Positions 1 to 11,008 are shown, counted from the stretch's first letter. The stretch is 64,000 bases of DNA from Phymorhynchus buccinoides (GCA_017654935.2 CM065682.1:37397905-37461904), one strand, 5' to 3'. Translations and numbers: made by a program. The notes: generated from the sequence alone by a model not told the origin.

Positions 1-91
1 GGAGTGCCGCAACAAAGTGAACGTGAGTTCAAAAGAAAGGGGTCTTTCAAAAATGCAACCACCTAAATTGCTTATAAAAAATTTAATTTTT

Positions 92-911
92 CAGTTCTGC
101 CAACCTTTCCGCTCTGAGCAGAATTTCTTCTGCTCAGACTACATTTCTACCGCCCTTCCGCTCAAGTCCATAAAATTCCACTTTCAAAACTTTCAAAAAA
201 AGTTTTTGGGAACACACAAATTCATCATCTTATTTACAGAGCAGCACAGCAGCTGTGTGTATAACCGACTTTCCAGTTTCTGTTTGCGCTTTCCATCAAG
301 ATGGCGATTGACACATCGATGTGTGTGAGACTCTGGGGAGAAAAGAAAGAGAAGAGACCAATATTTCTGCCAAGATTACATGGAAAAACTGTGCATTCAG
401 AGATCAAGAAAGTGTGCATCATGCTTGATGTACAACGTGCTCACTACACTTAAAACTCTCCTATGGAGGGTGTCAAGACATCAAATGCCACATTACTTCT
501 CATCGTCTTATCGAAACTGCAAACTCCCAGACTTCGTCTTCCACCGTTACCGACTTTTTCTTGCCAACGGAAGGAAAGGAGAACAAAGATGAACTTAAAT
601 TGATTCATTATCTTCCTTCCAAGTCTTATTATTTAAGTCATCTATGGCACCAGCCGTCTTGGTCTGCCCAAATAAAAAGGACAGAGGAACAAACCAAAAG
701 CTTTTATTGTGTTAGGAATAGTTGTGACACTTCCAGACAAGACTAGTTTTAAACAAGACAAGTTCACAAGGATGAAAATTGCTTGCTTCAAATTATGTTT
801 ACGCGCGAAAGGTAAGATGCCGCGTCAAAATTCCTCTTAGCTCCCAAAAATTCCTCTTCCCTGCTACAATCAAATATTCCTCTTTGGTCTGTTAGGGGGT
901 TGGCAGGTCTG
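92..911. mobile_element. Non-autonomous DNA transposon, CAG-TGCCAACC termini, 6-bp target duplication
   Basis: The left end reads CAGTTCTGCCAACC and the right end, reverse-complemented, CAGACCTGCCAACC. ATTTTT flanks both ends (86-91 and 912-917), which looks like a 6-bp target-site duplication. Near the left end TTCCGCTC occurs twice; near the right end TTCCTCTT occurs three times. No transposase is visible, and the open frames inside are short and unrecognised. It is grouped with 3624-3901, 7854-8310 and 41163-41798 by its ends and duplication length. The grouping is my inference. Confidence 0.6.
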
Positions 912-989
912 ATTTTTGCATCAGAGATCAATGGGTTTTTTTATTTGCCCATGGATTTATTTTAGCATGAGTGTATACCAACACTTAGC

Positions 990-1170
990 TTTGTTTTTCA
1001 TATACATCCAAATTGGTAGAAAAAGTATGTTTAGATAATTCTTTGTCAATACGATTTTTAAATGCATTTACTGAAGGTGCATTGATGGTATCAAATGATA
1101 AATTGTTCCATAAATGTGTTATTCTATTAGTAAAGAATGAATGGAACTGTCTAGTGTTGGTTAGTGTTTT
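990..1170 (-). pseudogene. Non-LTR retrotransposon reverse transcriptase, extreme C-terminal fragment
   Basis: On the minus strand the reading TNRITHLWNNLSFD then INAPSVNAFKNRID has the usual end of LINE ORF2 proteins: an R/N-rich stretch, 'xWNxLP'-like, then 'APSxxxFKxxLD'. It ends in a stop after the sequence YEKQS. Only about 55 residues remain and no catalytic motif is present, so this is a dead 3' fragment. The next 300 bases, up to the minisatellite, show nothing recognisable. Confidence 0.6.
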
Positions 1171-1472
1171 TCAATGTCATGAAAGATTACAACAGTTTAT
1201 TTTCTCAGGATGCCTTTGAGGGCCTCAGAAATTAGCAGTTTCCATTGTAACCCATTTTCAGAAAAAATAAAAATCGTTTTTGAAAGTAAAAATACAAAAC
1301 CACTTTCATAACACTTACCATCTTTTTCGGACCATTAGGCGCTGCTGTGTATAAGGCGAATAGGGCAATTTTTCAAAGCAAAAATCTCACAAAAGAAAAA
1401 ATTAAAGTCCTGTAAAAGGCGTCCTTGGTTTAATAAGGCTGTTGTGTTTGGACAATTCTTCGCGCAAACCTC

Positions 1473-2893
1473 ACTTTTTACATCAATGAAGGGTTATGGC
1501 ATCTTAAGCTCTACAACGATGCTTTTTACATCCAATGAAGGGTTATGGCATCTTAAGCTCTACAACGATGCGTTTTTACATCAATGAAGGGTTATGGCAT
1601 CTTAAGCTCTACAACGATGCTTTTTACATCAATGAAGGGTTATGGCATCTTAAGCTCTACAACGATGCTTTTTACACATCAATGAAGGGTTATGGCCATT
1701 ACAACGATGCTGTCATAAATGGCGACAAGCTTTTTACATCCAATGAAGGGTTATGGCATCTTAAGCTCTACAACGATGCTTTTTACATCAATGAAGGGTT
1801 ATGGCTTAAGCTCTACAACGATGCTTTTTACAAATGAATCATCTTAAGCTCTACAACGATGCTTTTTGCATCGATGAAGGGTTATGGCATCTTAAGCTCT
1901 ACAACGATGCTTTTTACATCAATGAAGGGTTATGGCATCTTAAGCTCTACAACGATGCTTTTTACATCGATGAAGGGTTATGGCATCTTAAGCTCTACAA
2001 CGATGCTTTTTACATCGATGAAGGGTTATGGCATCTTAAGCTCTACAACGATGCTTTTTACATCAATGAAGGGTTATGGCATCTTAAGCTCTACAACGAT
2101 GCATTTTCTACATACAATGAAGGGTTATGGCATACTTGAAGGGTTAGCTTCTACAACGATGCTTTTTACACGCATCTTAAGCTCTACAACGATGCTTTTT
2201 ACATCAATGAAGGGTTATGGCATCTTTATGATGCAATGAAGGGTTATCTTAAGCTCTACAACGATGCTTTTTACATCAATGAAGGGTTATGGCATCTTAA
2301 GCTCTACAACGATGCTTTTTACATCAATGAAGGGTTATGGCATCTTAAGCTCTACAACGATGCCTTTTTACATCGATGAAGGGTTATGGCATCTTAAGCT
2401 CTACAACGATGCTTTTTACATCGATGAAGGGTTATGGCATCTTAAGCTCTACAACGATGCTTTTTACATCCAATGAAGGGTTTATGGCGTCTTAAGCTCT
2501 ACATCATGCTTTTTACATCGTGAAGGGTTATGGCACTAAGCTTCGATGCATCTCAATGAACTCACAGTATCGATGAAGGGACTGATGAAGGGTTATGGCA
2601 TCTTAAGCTCTACAACGATGCTTTTTACATCAATGAAGGGTTATGGCATCTTAAGCTCTACAACGATGCTTTTTACATCAATGAAGGGTTATGGCATCTT
2701 AAGCTCTACTAACGATGCTTTTTACGCCCTGAAGGGTTATGGCATCTTAAGAAACGATGCTTTTGGAGAAAAACGATGCTTTTACATCAATGAAGGGTTA
2801 TGGCATCCTCTATAACGATGCTTTTTAAATTATGAAGGGTTATGGTTAAGCTCTACAACGATGCTTTTTACATCAATGAAGGGTTATGGCATT
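1473..2893. repeat. 48-bp minisatellite array
   Basis: About 29 tandem units of roughly 48 bp with the core ATGAAGGGTTATGGCATC followed by TTAAGCTCTACAACGATGC. Many units are exact; units near 1690, 2140-2260, 2480-2600 and 2750-2850 are truncated or carry indels. Because 48 is a multiple of three, long open frames run through the array in two plus-strand frames (for example 1859-2239). These are repeat artefacts and are not annotated as genes. Confidence 0.95.
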
Positions 2894-3617
2894 TTAATCT
2901 TCAATATCTTCGTTATGGCATCTGTTTGGATTGATATCTCGGACGATAAAGGTTTTTTTAAGCATTTTATTCGTCGTATCAGCAACTCGTGACCACTTTC
3001 GATTCTGACTCACAGTAGACTGTACTGAACACGGCAATCGTTGCCTCTCTTCTTCTTAATTTTGTTCACTAATAGGGCGCCCTGGTTTATTAGGTGCATC
3101 GGTCGAAAATGGAGGCCGAAAATAAGGCCATAATGGGTAAGGCCATAATGGGTGTGTATGTGTATGTTTCCAACCAAAATTCTGATTCATATGTGGGCTC
3201 AGAAAATCCGATTTTATAATACAGTCCTTGGATTTCAATGGTAAGGGTAAAAAAGACAGTCATTTTGGTGAAACAGACAGTTTGCAAGCAATTTGAACTT
3301 TTCACATAAGTGGGTTCTGCTCTTTCGAAAGGGATTTTTTAAAAGTGGATTACGACAGAGACTCATTTTCTGGAGGTATCCTAGGCATCTTGGAAAAACA
3401 GACTGCGGTAACCTTTCATGCTTTGAATTTTCGTCATGAACCTGAAAAAATCAAGTTGATTGCTTGATTAATACAAAAATTATTACGCAATTTTGTGGGT
3501 TGCATTTTGTTTTGGGTCACCCGATATTATGAAGTTTCAACTGATGTTTGCATAATGTTTTTTGAGTGCTGCAACAAAAAAAAGGCAGTTAATTCTGAAT
3601 TAAATGTTTTAGAATGC
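2894..3617. other. No gene seen
   Basis: AT-rich sequence with only short chance frames. A 19-bp motif containing AAGGCCATAATGGGT is repeated in tandem near 3125-3155. Nothing else was recognised. Confidence 0.5.
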
Positions 3618-3623
3618 TTCGAC

Positions 3624-3901
3624 CAGACCTGCCTACCCATACGATTTTTCCGTATTTTGTACACGATTTTGAGCCTCAGTACTGCAGTACGGTAAATGGA
3701 AAATTAATACGGCAAAAGTTTGAACTTAAGGTCTTCTAAGATCGGTCAAAATCGAGTGTTTTTCGTCATTTCGCATGGCGGTTTAATGTTCTGTAATGTT
3801 CCGTTTTGGGGTCTCCTTGCAAAATACGGAATTTTGAAAAATAGTACGGAATTTTATTTCGTGGAGTATCTAAAAAAAGAAATTGGGGGTAGGCAAGTCT
3901 G
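3624..3901. mobile_element. Non-autonomous DNA transposon, CAGACCTGCCTACCC ends, TTCGAC duplication
   Basis: A 278-bp element. The left end is CAGACCTGCCTACCC and the right end GGGTAGGCAAGTCTG, an inverted match with one difference. It is flanked by a perfect 6-bp direct repeat, TTCGAC (3618-3623 and 3902-3907). Inside, the motif TACGG or its complement CCGTA recurs near both ends (for example TTTTTCCGTATTTTG on the left, TACGGAATTTT twice on the right). It has no coding capacity. Same family as 92-911, 7854-8310 and 41163-41798. Confidence 0.75.
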
Positions 3902-3913
3902 TTCGACAGACTA

Positions 3914-4363
3914 ACCCATTGGCTGCCAAATAAAATTAAAGACATTCAATGTACAAACCATGCCATGAAAAAGACAACTCATAGAGCCAATCTGGCAAAG
4001 TGATATGGGGATATAACTCTCTTGACTATGTTACAGCAAAACCCAGCATATCAGAGTTATTCATCTTTATCTGATGATATCATCAGTGATGTCATCAAGT
4101 CAGTATGTCATACGCTATCAGACCTGTTTACCCCCTACATGTCTTGAGTAGTCTGGATAGCTGAAATGAGTAGTTTGGGCACAAATGTGCAGTTTTATTC
4201 ATTAAGCCATAAAAAATGTTCACTGAAAATGAGTAGTAATCAAGAATTAAAGAGCATTATTTTCAATTTTGAAGAGTAGTAGAGATCCAAATTGAGTAAA
4301 AAAAACTGCTCGAAAAGAGTGGAGTAAACAGGACTGCGTTATATATGGCAGTCAAGGGGTTAA
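3914..4363. mobile_element. piggyBac-type MITE, possibly with an internal insertion
   Basis: The right end reads GGCAGTCAAGGGGTTAA and the left end is a decayed TAACCCATTGGCTGCC. Interior phrases such as ATGATATCATCAGTGATGTC match the reverse complement of the element at 25651-25870. TTAA next to CCCYTTCACTGCC-like ends is the pattern of piggyBac-superfamily insertions. About 200 bp near 4110-4330 has no counterpart in the other copy and may be a later insertion. Downstream, 4436-4542 is a tandem duplication of about 60 bp around GGTAATTACCACTACC. Confidence 0.55.
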
Positions 4364-4558
4364 TATCAGTTTGAAGTGTGTTTGATTGTTGATCTCGTAA
4401 TACGTCATGTAATGTTTGTAGGTGTCACAATAACTTTCATTTGACTTTAAAGAAACAATACATGGTAATTACCACTACCATGCCTGTTCATGTGACTTTA
4501 AAGAAACATTACTTGGTAATTACCACTACCATAATGTTCATGAGCTCCATGATTTTAA

Positions 4559-4790
4559 CCCCTTCACTGCCAGCCTTGGTGTCTCATACAGGCAGTACGA
4601 TTTTATTGATGATGTCATAACTTTGATGTCACAAGACTGGAATGCTGAGTTTTGTTTTAAAATAGTCAGGAGGGATATATAAGCATACCATTTTCCCAGA
4701 TCAAGTCTAACAGGTCTCTTTGATATTTTATAACAGAAAAAAGATGATCTCAAGCTATTTTTTTCCCTTAACCCCTTCACTGCCAGAAAC
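4559..4790. mobile_element. piggyBac-type MITE fragments
   Basis: TTAA followed by CCCCTTCACTGCCAG occurs twice in the same orientation (TTAA at 4555-4558 and 4768-4771). The expected inverted right end is missing from the first copy. This looks like one truncated copy followed by the start of a second, and there is no transposase frame. Confidence 0.5.
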
Positions 4791-4910
4791 AAATTGCTTG
4801 AGATTTTTTTACTCACACAAAGAAAGATTGCTGTGAGAAAACACAAAAGTGTGTGTGTGTGCATGCGTGCATGTGTGTGTGTATGTGTGTGTGTGTGTGC
4901 TGTTTTTCAG

Positions 4911-5003
4911 GCCATCTGTGATGCCTTCAGCGAAACCAAAGAAGCCATTGAGATTGACGAGGAAGCACAGCTCATGTCAGACGGCAAATCGGGTTTCTCT
5001 ACG
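4911..5003 (+). CDS. white-type ABCG exon: linker after ATPase domain
   Basis: A 93-bp exon, phase 0 at both ends, reading AICDAFSETKEAIEIDEEAQ and onward to SGFST. ICDAF corresponds to the ICDNF segment of fly White. The acceptor is an unusual (TG)n tract followed by CTGTTTTTCAG; the donor is GTGAGT. Skipping it would remove 31 residues without a frameshift. Its minus-strand counterpart would lie beyond 64000. Confidence 0.8.
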
Positions 5004-5029
5004 GTGAGTGTGTCCCAGCATGCTACTTG

Positions 5030-5660
5030 ATATCAACATTTGTATCAATAAATAATAATAATAATAATAATAAATAACATTTATAGAGCGCCCTTTCTCT
5101 CTTGAGCTCACGGCGCTTCACAATTGTTTAAATAAATACATAAATCATAAATAAGCTACTACAATATCAACTATCACAAACATTCACACAGCCACAACAC
5201 GCACGCCCGCACACGCCCACACCCACCACACACGCGCGCACACCCACCCACCCACAATGTGGGGGACATCATTTTAAGGCAGGAAACAGGACAGGGAAAA
5301 AATCAGAGGTATTGCCGGAAGAGGTGAGTTTTAAGAGCGGTTTTGAAAGACTGGAAAGATTTAGCAGAACGAAGTTCATATGGTAGGGTGTTCCAGACAG
5401 AAGGGGCGCTGAAAGAAAATGAACGTTCACCATTTGTCTTAGTGTTAGTACGAGGAATAGAAAGGATAAGTTTGTCAGAAGAGGAACGGAGAGACCTGGA
5501 GGGTGAGTACAGGTGAACGAGATCAGAGAGGTAGGCAGGACTAGATGAATGGACAGCATTGAAACAGAGGCAAGCAATTTTATACTTTATTCTTGCCTCG
5601 ACTGGAAGCCAGTGTAAGGTCTTGAGGTGGGGTTTGATGTGGTCTGTACGAGGGACTTTA
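5030..5660 (-). mobile_element. Non-LTR retrotransposon 3' end (L2-like), truncated
   Basis: On the minus strand, in one frame, the text LHWLPVEARIKYKIACLCF is followed by SAPSVWNTLPYELRSA and FKTALKTHLF. This is the standard C-terminus of L2/CR1-like ORF2 proteins. It is followed by a short 3' UTR with GCGCTCTATAAAT and a (TTA)n tail at 5046-5073. The 5' part, including the reverse-transcriptase catalytic core, is absent. The same 3' tail recurs at 8434-8530, 40819-40950 and 62600-62720. Confidence 0.8.
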
Positions 5661-5691
5661 AATAACTAGAATGAGATTAGACGGCACATGC

Positions 5692-5909
5692 ATAGGGTAA
5701 GACGGGGTAAAAAGCCCATGGGCGGGTAAGAAGCCCATGCCAATTATCTCATGAAATAAAGCAAATTTCAGTCAAATTTTGCCCATGAGACGAGTGTTAA
5801 TGTTTAGCGTTCGTCTCATGGGCAAATTTGACTGAAATTTGCTTTATTTCATGAGATAATTGGCATGGGCTTCTTACCCGCCCATGGGCTTTTTACCCCG
5901 TCTTCACCT
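5692..5909. mobile_element. Palindromic foldback MITE (GACGGGGTAAAAAG family), copy 1
   Basis: About 218 bp that fold back on themselves almost perfectly. The left arm runs GACGGGGTAAAAAGCCCATG through to GCCCATGAGACGAG; the right arm is its reverse complement and ends TTTTTACCCCGTCTTC. The loop is about 10 bp. Other copies lie at 29319-29453 (half), 30062-30280, 30534-30753, 12976-13021 and 58166-58212 (end fragments). Confidence 0.85.
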
Positions 5910-6845
5910 GGCTGGATATCAGCTGTCGTCATAGCCGCAATCTTAAGATAAATCTAAGTAATGAACTAGTTAGATGCTACGCCATCTTTATCCCAGCATG
6001 GTGGATGGGTCCCTCTTAAAAAAGGAAAAATGGCGACAACTGATAATCCAGCCATATGACATAAGTGCAAAATACAGTAAGTAAATAAACAAAGGTACCA
6101 AAAAATTGAAGGTTCCAGTTTAGACTTTTTCAACTTAGCTCATTTGTTTTTGTGTTACCGATATTTGGATCATCCTCGGTCAAAATTAAATAGATGGTGC
6201 TCAGCAATCAGGTTAAGATAAATTGTTCTAAAAGGGGGAGGGGGAAGGGGGGAGAAGTGGAAGTCTTAATGCACCACAGTAATGGACTAGCTGCCAAAGC
6301 TAGTACATCTAAAACTTAGAAATATTGCCAGCCACTCTTTTTGTCCATCTTGTTATGTGTATGTGTGTCATCACGTGTTCTGTGTGTGTGTGTGCGTGTG
6401 TGTGTGTGTATGTGTGTGTGTGTGCGCGCACGTGTTGTGTGTGTGTGGTGTATGCGTGCGTGCGCATGTTTGTGTTGTGTGTATTCGTGTGATGCGTTCA
6501 TGTAGGCCCCTATATGAATGAGTGTATGTATGCATGGTGTGTGTGTGTGTGCGTGTGCGTGCGTGTGTGTGTGTGTGTGACTGTGTGCGTGTGCTGGTTG
6601 TGTGTGTGTTGTTTTTATGTGTATGTTGTTGTGAATACTATGCTGTTATTTCATGCTTGTGAATTGTGTGACAATGCATATGTGCATTTTTACCGGCCAA
6701 ACGAAGTCTGACCGGCATTGTTTTGTCTGCTCATGTTATTGGAATTTTGTTTCATGTTTTTATTCCATTTCAATTCTGTGTAAAGCGCCCTGTAGCCTAC
6801 ATAGTAGGATGGGCGCTATATAAATCTTCCTCATTATTATTATTA
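5910..6845. repeat. No gene; GT microsatellites
   Basis: The notable content is an interrupted (GT)n/(GC)n tract at about 6355-6480 and 6536-6610. Open frames across it on either strand (CVCVCV or HTHTHT text) are microsatellite artefacts. A GCGCTATATAAAT motif near 6812 with an ATT-rich tail is probably another decayed L2-like 3' end. Confidence 0.6.
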
Positions 6846-7600
6846 CAGTGAAACCCGTTTAGTACGAATTCCAGGGGAGAGGGCCAATTTACTCGTTGTA
6901 AGCATTGCTCGTTCAAACCATTTTATCGATTTTGGCAACCCTGACGAACCTATCAATCGGTCCTCACATCTACTGTGATGTGCGTGTTGGTAAAGTGTGA
7001 AAAAGACAGAAAAACGGAAACAACACACTTACCCAACAAAGCATGGTTGTAAGCCCAGTATCCTGTATCCATAGGGTTTTTAATGCCGATTACATACACT
7101 TTAAAACAGTTTATTAACACACGATAACATCAAAAACATAAAATACACACACGCGCTTTAAGAGAAAGTTAAAATTTCCCGGAAGTCACAAGATCAGTGC
7201 GCAAAGAGTGAGTCCAGTGTCGTCTGCTTGCGCTGCAGACACCCAAGTTGTTATATCGGCCAATCAGAATGCCGCTTACATATCGAGGGGTCAGTCAAGA
7301 TGGCGATGTTGTTGTCAGTGTGTACTCGTTCTAGCCAGGTAGTTGTGCAAGAAAGCTTGACTTTGGGATGGCGGTGTGGTTGTAAGTGCGTTCTCGTTCT
7401 AACCGCGTAGTTTTTGCATAAAAGCTTGACTTTGGGAGTCAATAAATTGTACGTTATATGCAAGTTGCTCGTTGTAGCGAGCTCGTTGTATGCAGAATTA
7501 TTTAACAAGGAAAAAGAAGGCTTGTGGTCGGGGATTTTGAAACCACTCGTTAAACACGGGCTCTCGTTTAAACCGTACTCGTACTAAATGGGTTTCACTG
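6846..7600. mobile_element. pogo/Tigger-like non-autonomous transposon (755 bp)
   Basis: The ends are CAGTGAAACCCGTTTAGTAC and its inverted partner GTACTAAATGGGTTTCACTG, flanked by TA (6844-6845 and 7601-7602). CAGTG-AACC ends with TA duplication fit the pogo/Tigger group of Tc1/mariner elements. Inside, a segment containing AAGCTTGACTTTGGGA is duplicated (about 7350 and 7425). No transposase is recognisable. A mirrored copy starts at 63579 and runs off the window. Confidence 0.75.
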
Positions 7601-7633
7601 TATTATCATTATTATAAAGCTATTCTAAGACTG

Positions 7634-7706
<73 letters not shown>
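7634..7706. repeat. (CT)n microsatellite
   Basis: About 36 CT units followed by a T run. The mirrored copy (63444-63541, GA orientation) is noticeably longer, which is a length difference of the kind seen between alleles. Confidence 0.95.
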
Positions 7707-7716
<10 letters not shown>

Positions 7717-7853
7717 TTTCACTCTGTCTCTCTCTTACTTGTTTTTGCAGACTTTTTGTTGTTAATGTTTTACATTTTTACTTATTGATTTTGGATGAGA
7801 ACGTTGATGGATCAGAGAGAAAAAGAGATGCTGTGCACAGTGCGTATTCTATG

Positions 7854-8310
7854 CAGGACTGCCTACCCCCCCCCCCCCTACACCCTCTCACATCCCCCCC
7901 AAAGGGTATTTGTCCCTAGAAACAGTTGAAAAGGGGCACCCTGTCCCTGGAATCCAATTTTCTGTCTTGTGTCCCTGGAAGCTGAGAAAAATCTAAACAC
8001 GCTCCTTTTCGTTAAGCTAACCTTTCTGAAAAACCAAAACAGCCCAAACAACGGATACTGACAAAATGTTCGTTACAAACGTACTGAACATGTATGGGTC
8101 TGAATATAGGTGTGCATGGCACCATAAAGCGCGCACATGAAGTTGAACATTCTCAGGTCATAAAAATCATGTTTGCTTCACAGTTTCCATTGTTGCTTGT
8201 TTCGATTGTGATGCGCTGTATTGCTGTGTTTGTCCCTGGAAAATAAGTCTCTGTCCCTGGTTTTTAAGAAGTCTGTCCCTGGAAGCTGCGGGAGGGGGTA
8301 GGTGGCCCTG
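7854..8310. mobile_element. Non-autonomous DNA transposon, CAG-CTGCCTACCCCC ends, GTCCCTGGA motifs
   Basis: The left end is CAGGACTGCCTACCCCC and the right end GGGGGTAGGTGGCCCTG. The flanking hexamers are TCTATG (7848-7853) and TCTGTG (8311-8316), one mismatch. The motif GTCCCTRGAA occurs three times near the left end (about 7910, 7943, 7970) and GTCCCTGG three times near the right end (about 8230, 8254, 8274), all in the same orientation. No coding sequence was recognised. The mirrored copy is at 62843-63298. Confidence 0.7.
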
Positions 8311-8378
8311 TCTGTGTTTATGATTGGTATTTGTACCTATTATGCTTCTTTAACCACATTTCTCTTTTTTCCATATAG

Positions 8379-8407
8379 ATTCAAGCGGCCTTCAACTCCG
8401 AATCAAG
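8379..8407 (+). CDS. white-type ABCG 29-bp micro-exon
   Basis: ATTCAAGCGGCCTTCAACTC and nine more bases, bounded by CCATATAG and GTGAGT. It reads IQAAFNSES plus two bases (AG) that pair with the A opening the next exon to give Arg. The phase fits exactly (0 to 2). It lies in the linker, where a very short exon is plausible. The same exon is on the minus strand at 62746-62774. Confidence 0.75.
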
Positions 8408-8433
8408 GTGAGTGCATGTTAGAGTATGATAAT

Positions 8434-8560
8434 TGTATAATAATAATGGGGATTTATATAGCGCTCTTTCTCATGTGAGCTCAGTGCGCTTTAGATTGAT
8501 AACAAAGGCAAACAAATAATAAATCAGTAGAAAGTAAAACAAAGATGATGCTTGCACACA
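8434..8560 (-). mobile_element. L2-like 3' tail fragment
   Basis: A (TAA)n run followed by GATTTATATAGCGCTCTTTC and GCTCAGTGCGCTTTA, the same 3' terminal sequence as at 40819-40950 and 62600-62720. Only the untranslated end is present. Confidence 0.6.
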
Positions 8561-8575
8561 ACATTCTTTTTCTTC

Positions 8576-8577
<2 letters not shown>

Positions 8578-8672
<95 letters not shown>

Positions 8673-8703
8673 ACACACACACACACACGCACACACACAC
8701 ACA
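8578..8703. repeat. (CA)n microsatellite
   Basis: About 60 CA units with a few interruptions (ACCAC, ACGC). The mirrored tract is 62453-62575. Open frames on both strands across it are artefacts. Confidence 0.95.
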
Positions 8704-9154
8704 GTGGAACCTCCCTTTTAAGACCTCGAAAAGTCATCCAAGATAAGGTCTTAAGTGGGAGGGAGTTGGATAAGGGAGGTAATTTTAATACTTACAAAGA
8801 AGGGCAATGTCTCGGAGAAGTAGGTCTTAATCTCTTCAGTGCCGACGACGTATATATATACATCCTCTTCAGTACTTGCCGCCTTATGCTTATGCATCCA
8901 TATGTTTAAAATTCGGGACTTTCCTGGTGTTGCACTGCCTCAGGGCATTGCCTCCAGGATCGTTCCCACCATCTTTATATATCTACTAATGTCCCATATA
9001 TGTGTCTGTTTCCAGACCGGAGGACGTTAAACAGATATTCACACTTGCCGCCACTAAGTAGCGATATTGCAGCGTTCAAAAATCATGTGGCAAACCGGCG
9101 GCACGTGCGCTAGTAGTAGGCGGCAGTGAAAGGGTTAAGTGGGAGGGAGTCTTC
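8703..9154. mobile_element. pogo-like end and short interspersed repeat
   Basis: CAGTGGAACCTCCCTTTTAA at 8703 is a pogo/Tigger-like terminus; AAGTGGGAGGGAGTC near 9140 may be decayed partner sequence. Nested inside, 8891-9030 is a roughly 130-bp interspersed repeat (contains CATTGCCTCCAGGATCG and CCGGAGGACGTTAAAC) found also at 30404-30530, 33615-33750 and 62126-62250. Boundaries are uncertain. Confidence 0.5.
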
Positions 9155-9570
9155 AATCAAATCAAATCAAATCAAATCAAATATCATTCACTTTATTATC
9201 TCCCAAGGAGAAATTTTCATTCAGGTGCCAGAATAAGAAAGGCATCGACATTCAGCATGCATGAATATAAGCACATTTTGACTTAAGCAAAGTCACATGA
9301 GTATTAAAAAAAAAATGCATAAAATGTATACGGACATAGACATTTAGCATGCGTGAGTATAATGTACATATTTTAAGGTTACACGTAATACACGCTTAAA
9401 AATACACATTACATGTGGATACATACAAGTCTAAGGATAAGCACGCACAGTTTCTTTTAACACGATGAACACACATTTAAGCCTAAAAGGATCATGAGTT
9501 TAGGAAGTGGATGGACCTGTGGATGAAGGATTTCTTTGCCCTGGAGTTGACTTTAACAGTTTTGTTGCAA
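9155..9570 (-). mobile_element. Retroposon 3' end with (AATCA)n tail
   Basis: Five AATCA repeats precede CACTTTATTATCTCCCAAGG. In minus orientation this is a 3' end finishing in AGATAATAAAG then (TTGAT)n. A related end is at 11140-11200 (plus orientation) with AGATAATAAAAGATGATTTG. A poly-G tract of about 23 bases at 9579-9601 follows. No coding sequence is visible. Confidence 0.5.
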
Positions 9571-9660
9571 CATTAAAGGGGGGGGGGGGGGGGGGGGGGG
9601 GGTTCCCCTGTACTTCAATTTTCTATTATTTTGCATCCAGTTATAAAGGGAAAGTATGTA

Positions 9661-10743
9661 CAGTGGTACCCCTCTAATAAGACCTTGAAAGTGCGGTGAA
9701 AAAAAAGTCTTATCTGAGGGGTGGTCTTATTAGAGGACCAAGCATCTTTTCCGAGTCGCCATACGCGGCACATACGCGGATTTTCCCGAATCCATTTAAA
9801 AAAATTTTTTATGCTGGTCGTCACCTGTGCGTGTAGACATCGTCAATCTCGGTAAAAACGAACCGTTCTCATGTCGAAATTGAAGAATTTAATCAGCCAT
9901 ATCACGATCTGACCACAAAATGTTACCACTTTTATGCACATGTGTCATCAACTGAGCAGTTTATAATCAAAGTTTGAACTGAAACAGTCGCGATCGTGTC
10001 GATCTTTACGAACTCTGGGCAAATGTAAATGCTAAGTCAACTTCCAAGTTGAAACTAGGTGATCGGTCATACTCCATAAGTTGGAACTCAGTGAATCAGA
10101 ATGGTTTCACTTTACCAAAAAAAAAGTTGAAAAGCAGCTCCTTTCCGCTATCAGACTGATAAATCGGCGTTAGTGTGTGCACTACAACACTCGCTGAATG
10201 CAAACAACTCACAAAATCCGATAAATGAAAGCAGCTGGCGCATTAGCGTTTGCCGTGATTTCGTATCTGCGGTGTATGCGGCGCCATTTTGTCAGCTGAG
10301 TTGCATGCGCGGTAAAAGTTCTGTGTGTGCAAACTGTGACTAAAAATTAACTGCCACAGCGTTACTTTGTCATGTTTTGTGTTGTGTTGTGTCGTTGTGC
10401 ATAATCCAGTATTTAGTAGGTCCGTTATGGCGAAGATTAGGTCTGTACTGTTATGTGTAGTTTGTGTGCGAGTGCAACATGGGCCATCGAAGTTGTCATC
10501 GGACCCGTTGCCATGACTTTCGATCACGAATTCATCTGCTTTTCATCGAGAGATCGATTTGCACAAACTTGACTGCAAAAAGATAAGATTGTGGTCGCAT
10601 CTCAACCCCTGAAATCGGGTCGGAACTCAGGAAAAGTCGTATTTGCGGCATAGGATATATAGTGGAATGTGTTCGGGGAAAAAAAAATCGGTCGTATGTG
10701 AGGAGAAGTTGCATTTGCAAGCGTCTTATTAGAGGGGTACCTG
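9661..10743. mobile_element. pogo/Tigger-like non-autonomous transposon (1.08 kb)
   Basis: The ends CAGTGGTACCCCTCTAATAA and TTATTAGAGGGGTACCTG are inverted repeats flanked by TA (9659-9660 and 10744-10745). The interior is largely shared with 53810-54896, whose ends differ in sequence (CAGTCGACCCCCTCTTTTAA), and with the mirrored copy 60416-61497. Only short frames are present, none transposase-like. Confidence 0.8.
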
Positions 10744-10979
10744 TAGTAGAATTGAAGAACAAAATATTTTTGTTTGTTTGATTTCGTAATGTGTATCGCA
10801 GATGATGTGAGTTTGCTCATTTTTTCCTGTCTCAAAACTGTGAAGCTTTACAACATGCATGTTTCAGTTAGGATCATCACTGTTTGCTTCCATTCAATTT
10901 TCTTTTTCTCTTTTGTGTGTAACAGACGTTAGTAAATTAATTAAAATAAATAACATTCATTCAAAACAGAGGGCACTCA

Positions 10980-10982
<3 letters not shown>

Positions 10983-11008
<26 letters not shown>
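10983..11008. repeat. (CA)n microsatellite
   Basis: A short CA tract; mirrored at about 60155-60186. Confidence 0.9.

Noticed and set aside
1535..2815. Long open frames with 16-residue repeats
   Set aside because: Produced by the 48-bp minisatellite; several overlapping frames are open at once.
5030..5660. Host gene in the minus-strand frame 5269-5577
   Set aside because: The recognisable protein is in another frame and is the C-terminus of an L2-like retrotransposon.
8471..8746. Poly-Cys/Val and poly-His/Thr frames
   Set aside because: Translations of a (CA)n microsatellite; the same holds at 6316-6711, 15103-15389, 47872-48188, 55589-56093 and 62048-62682.
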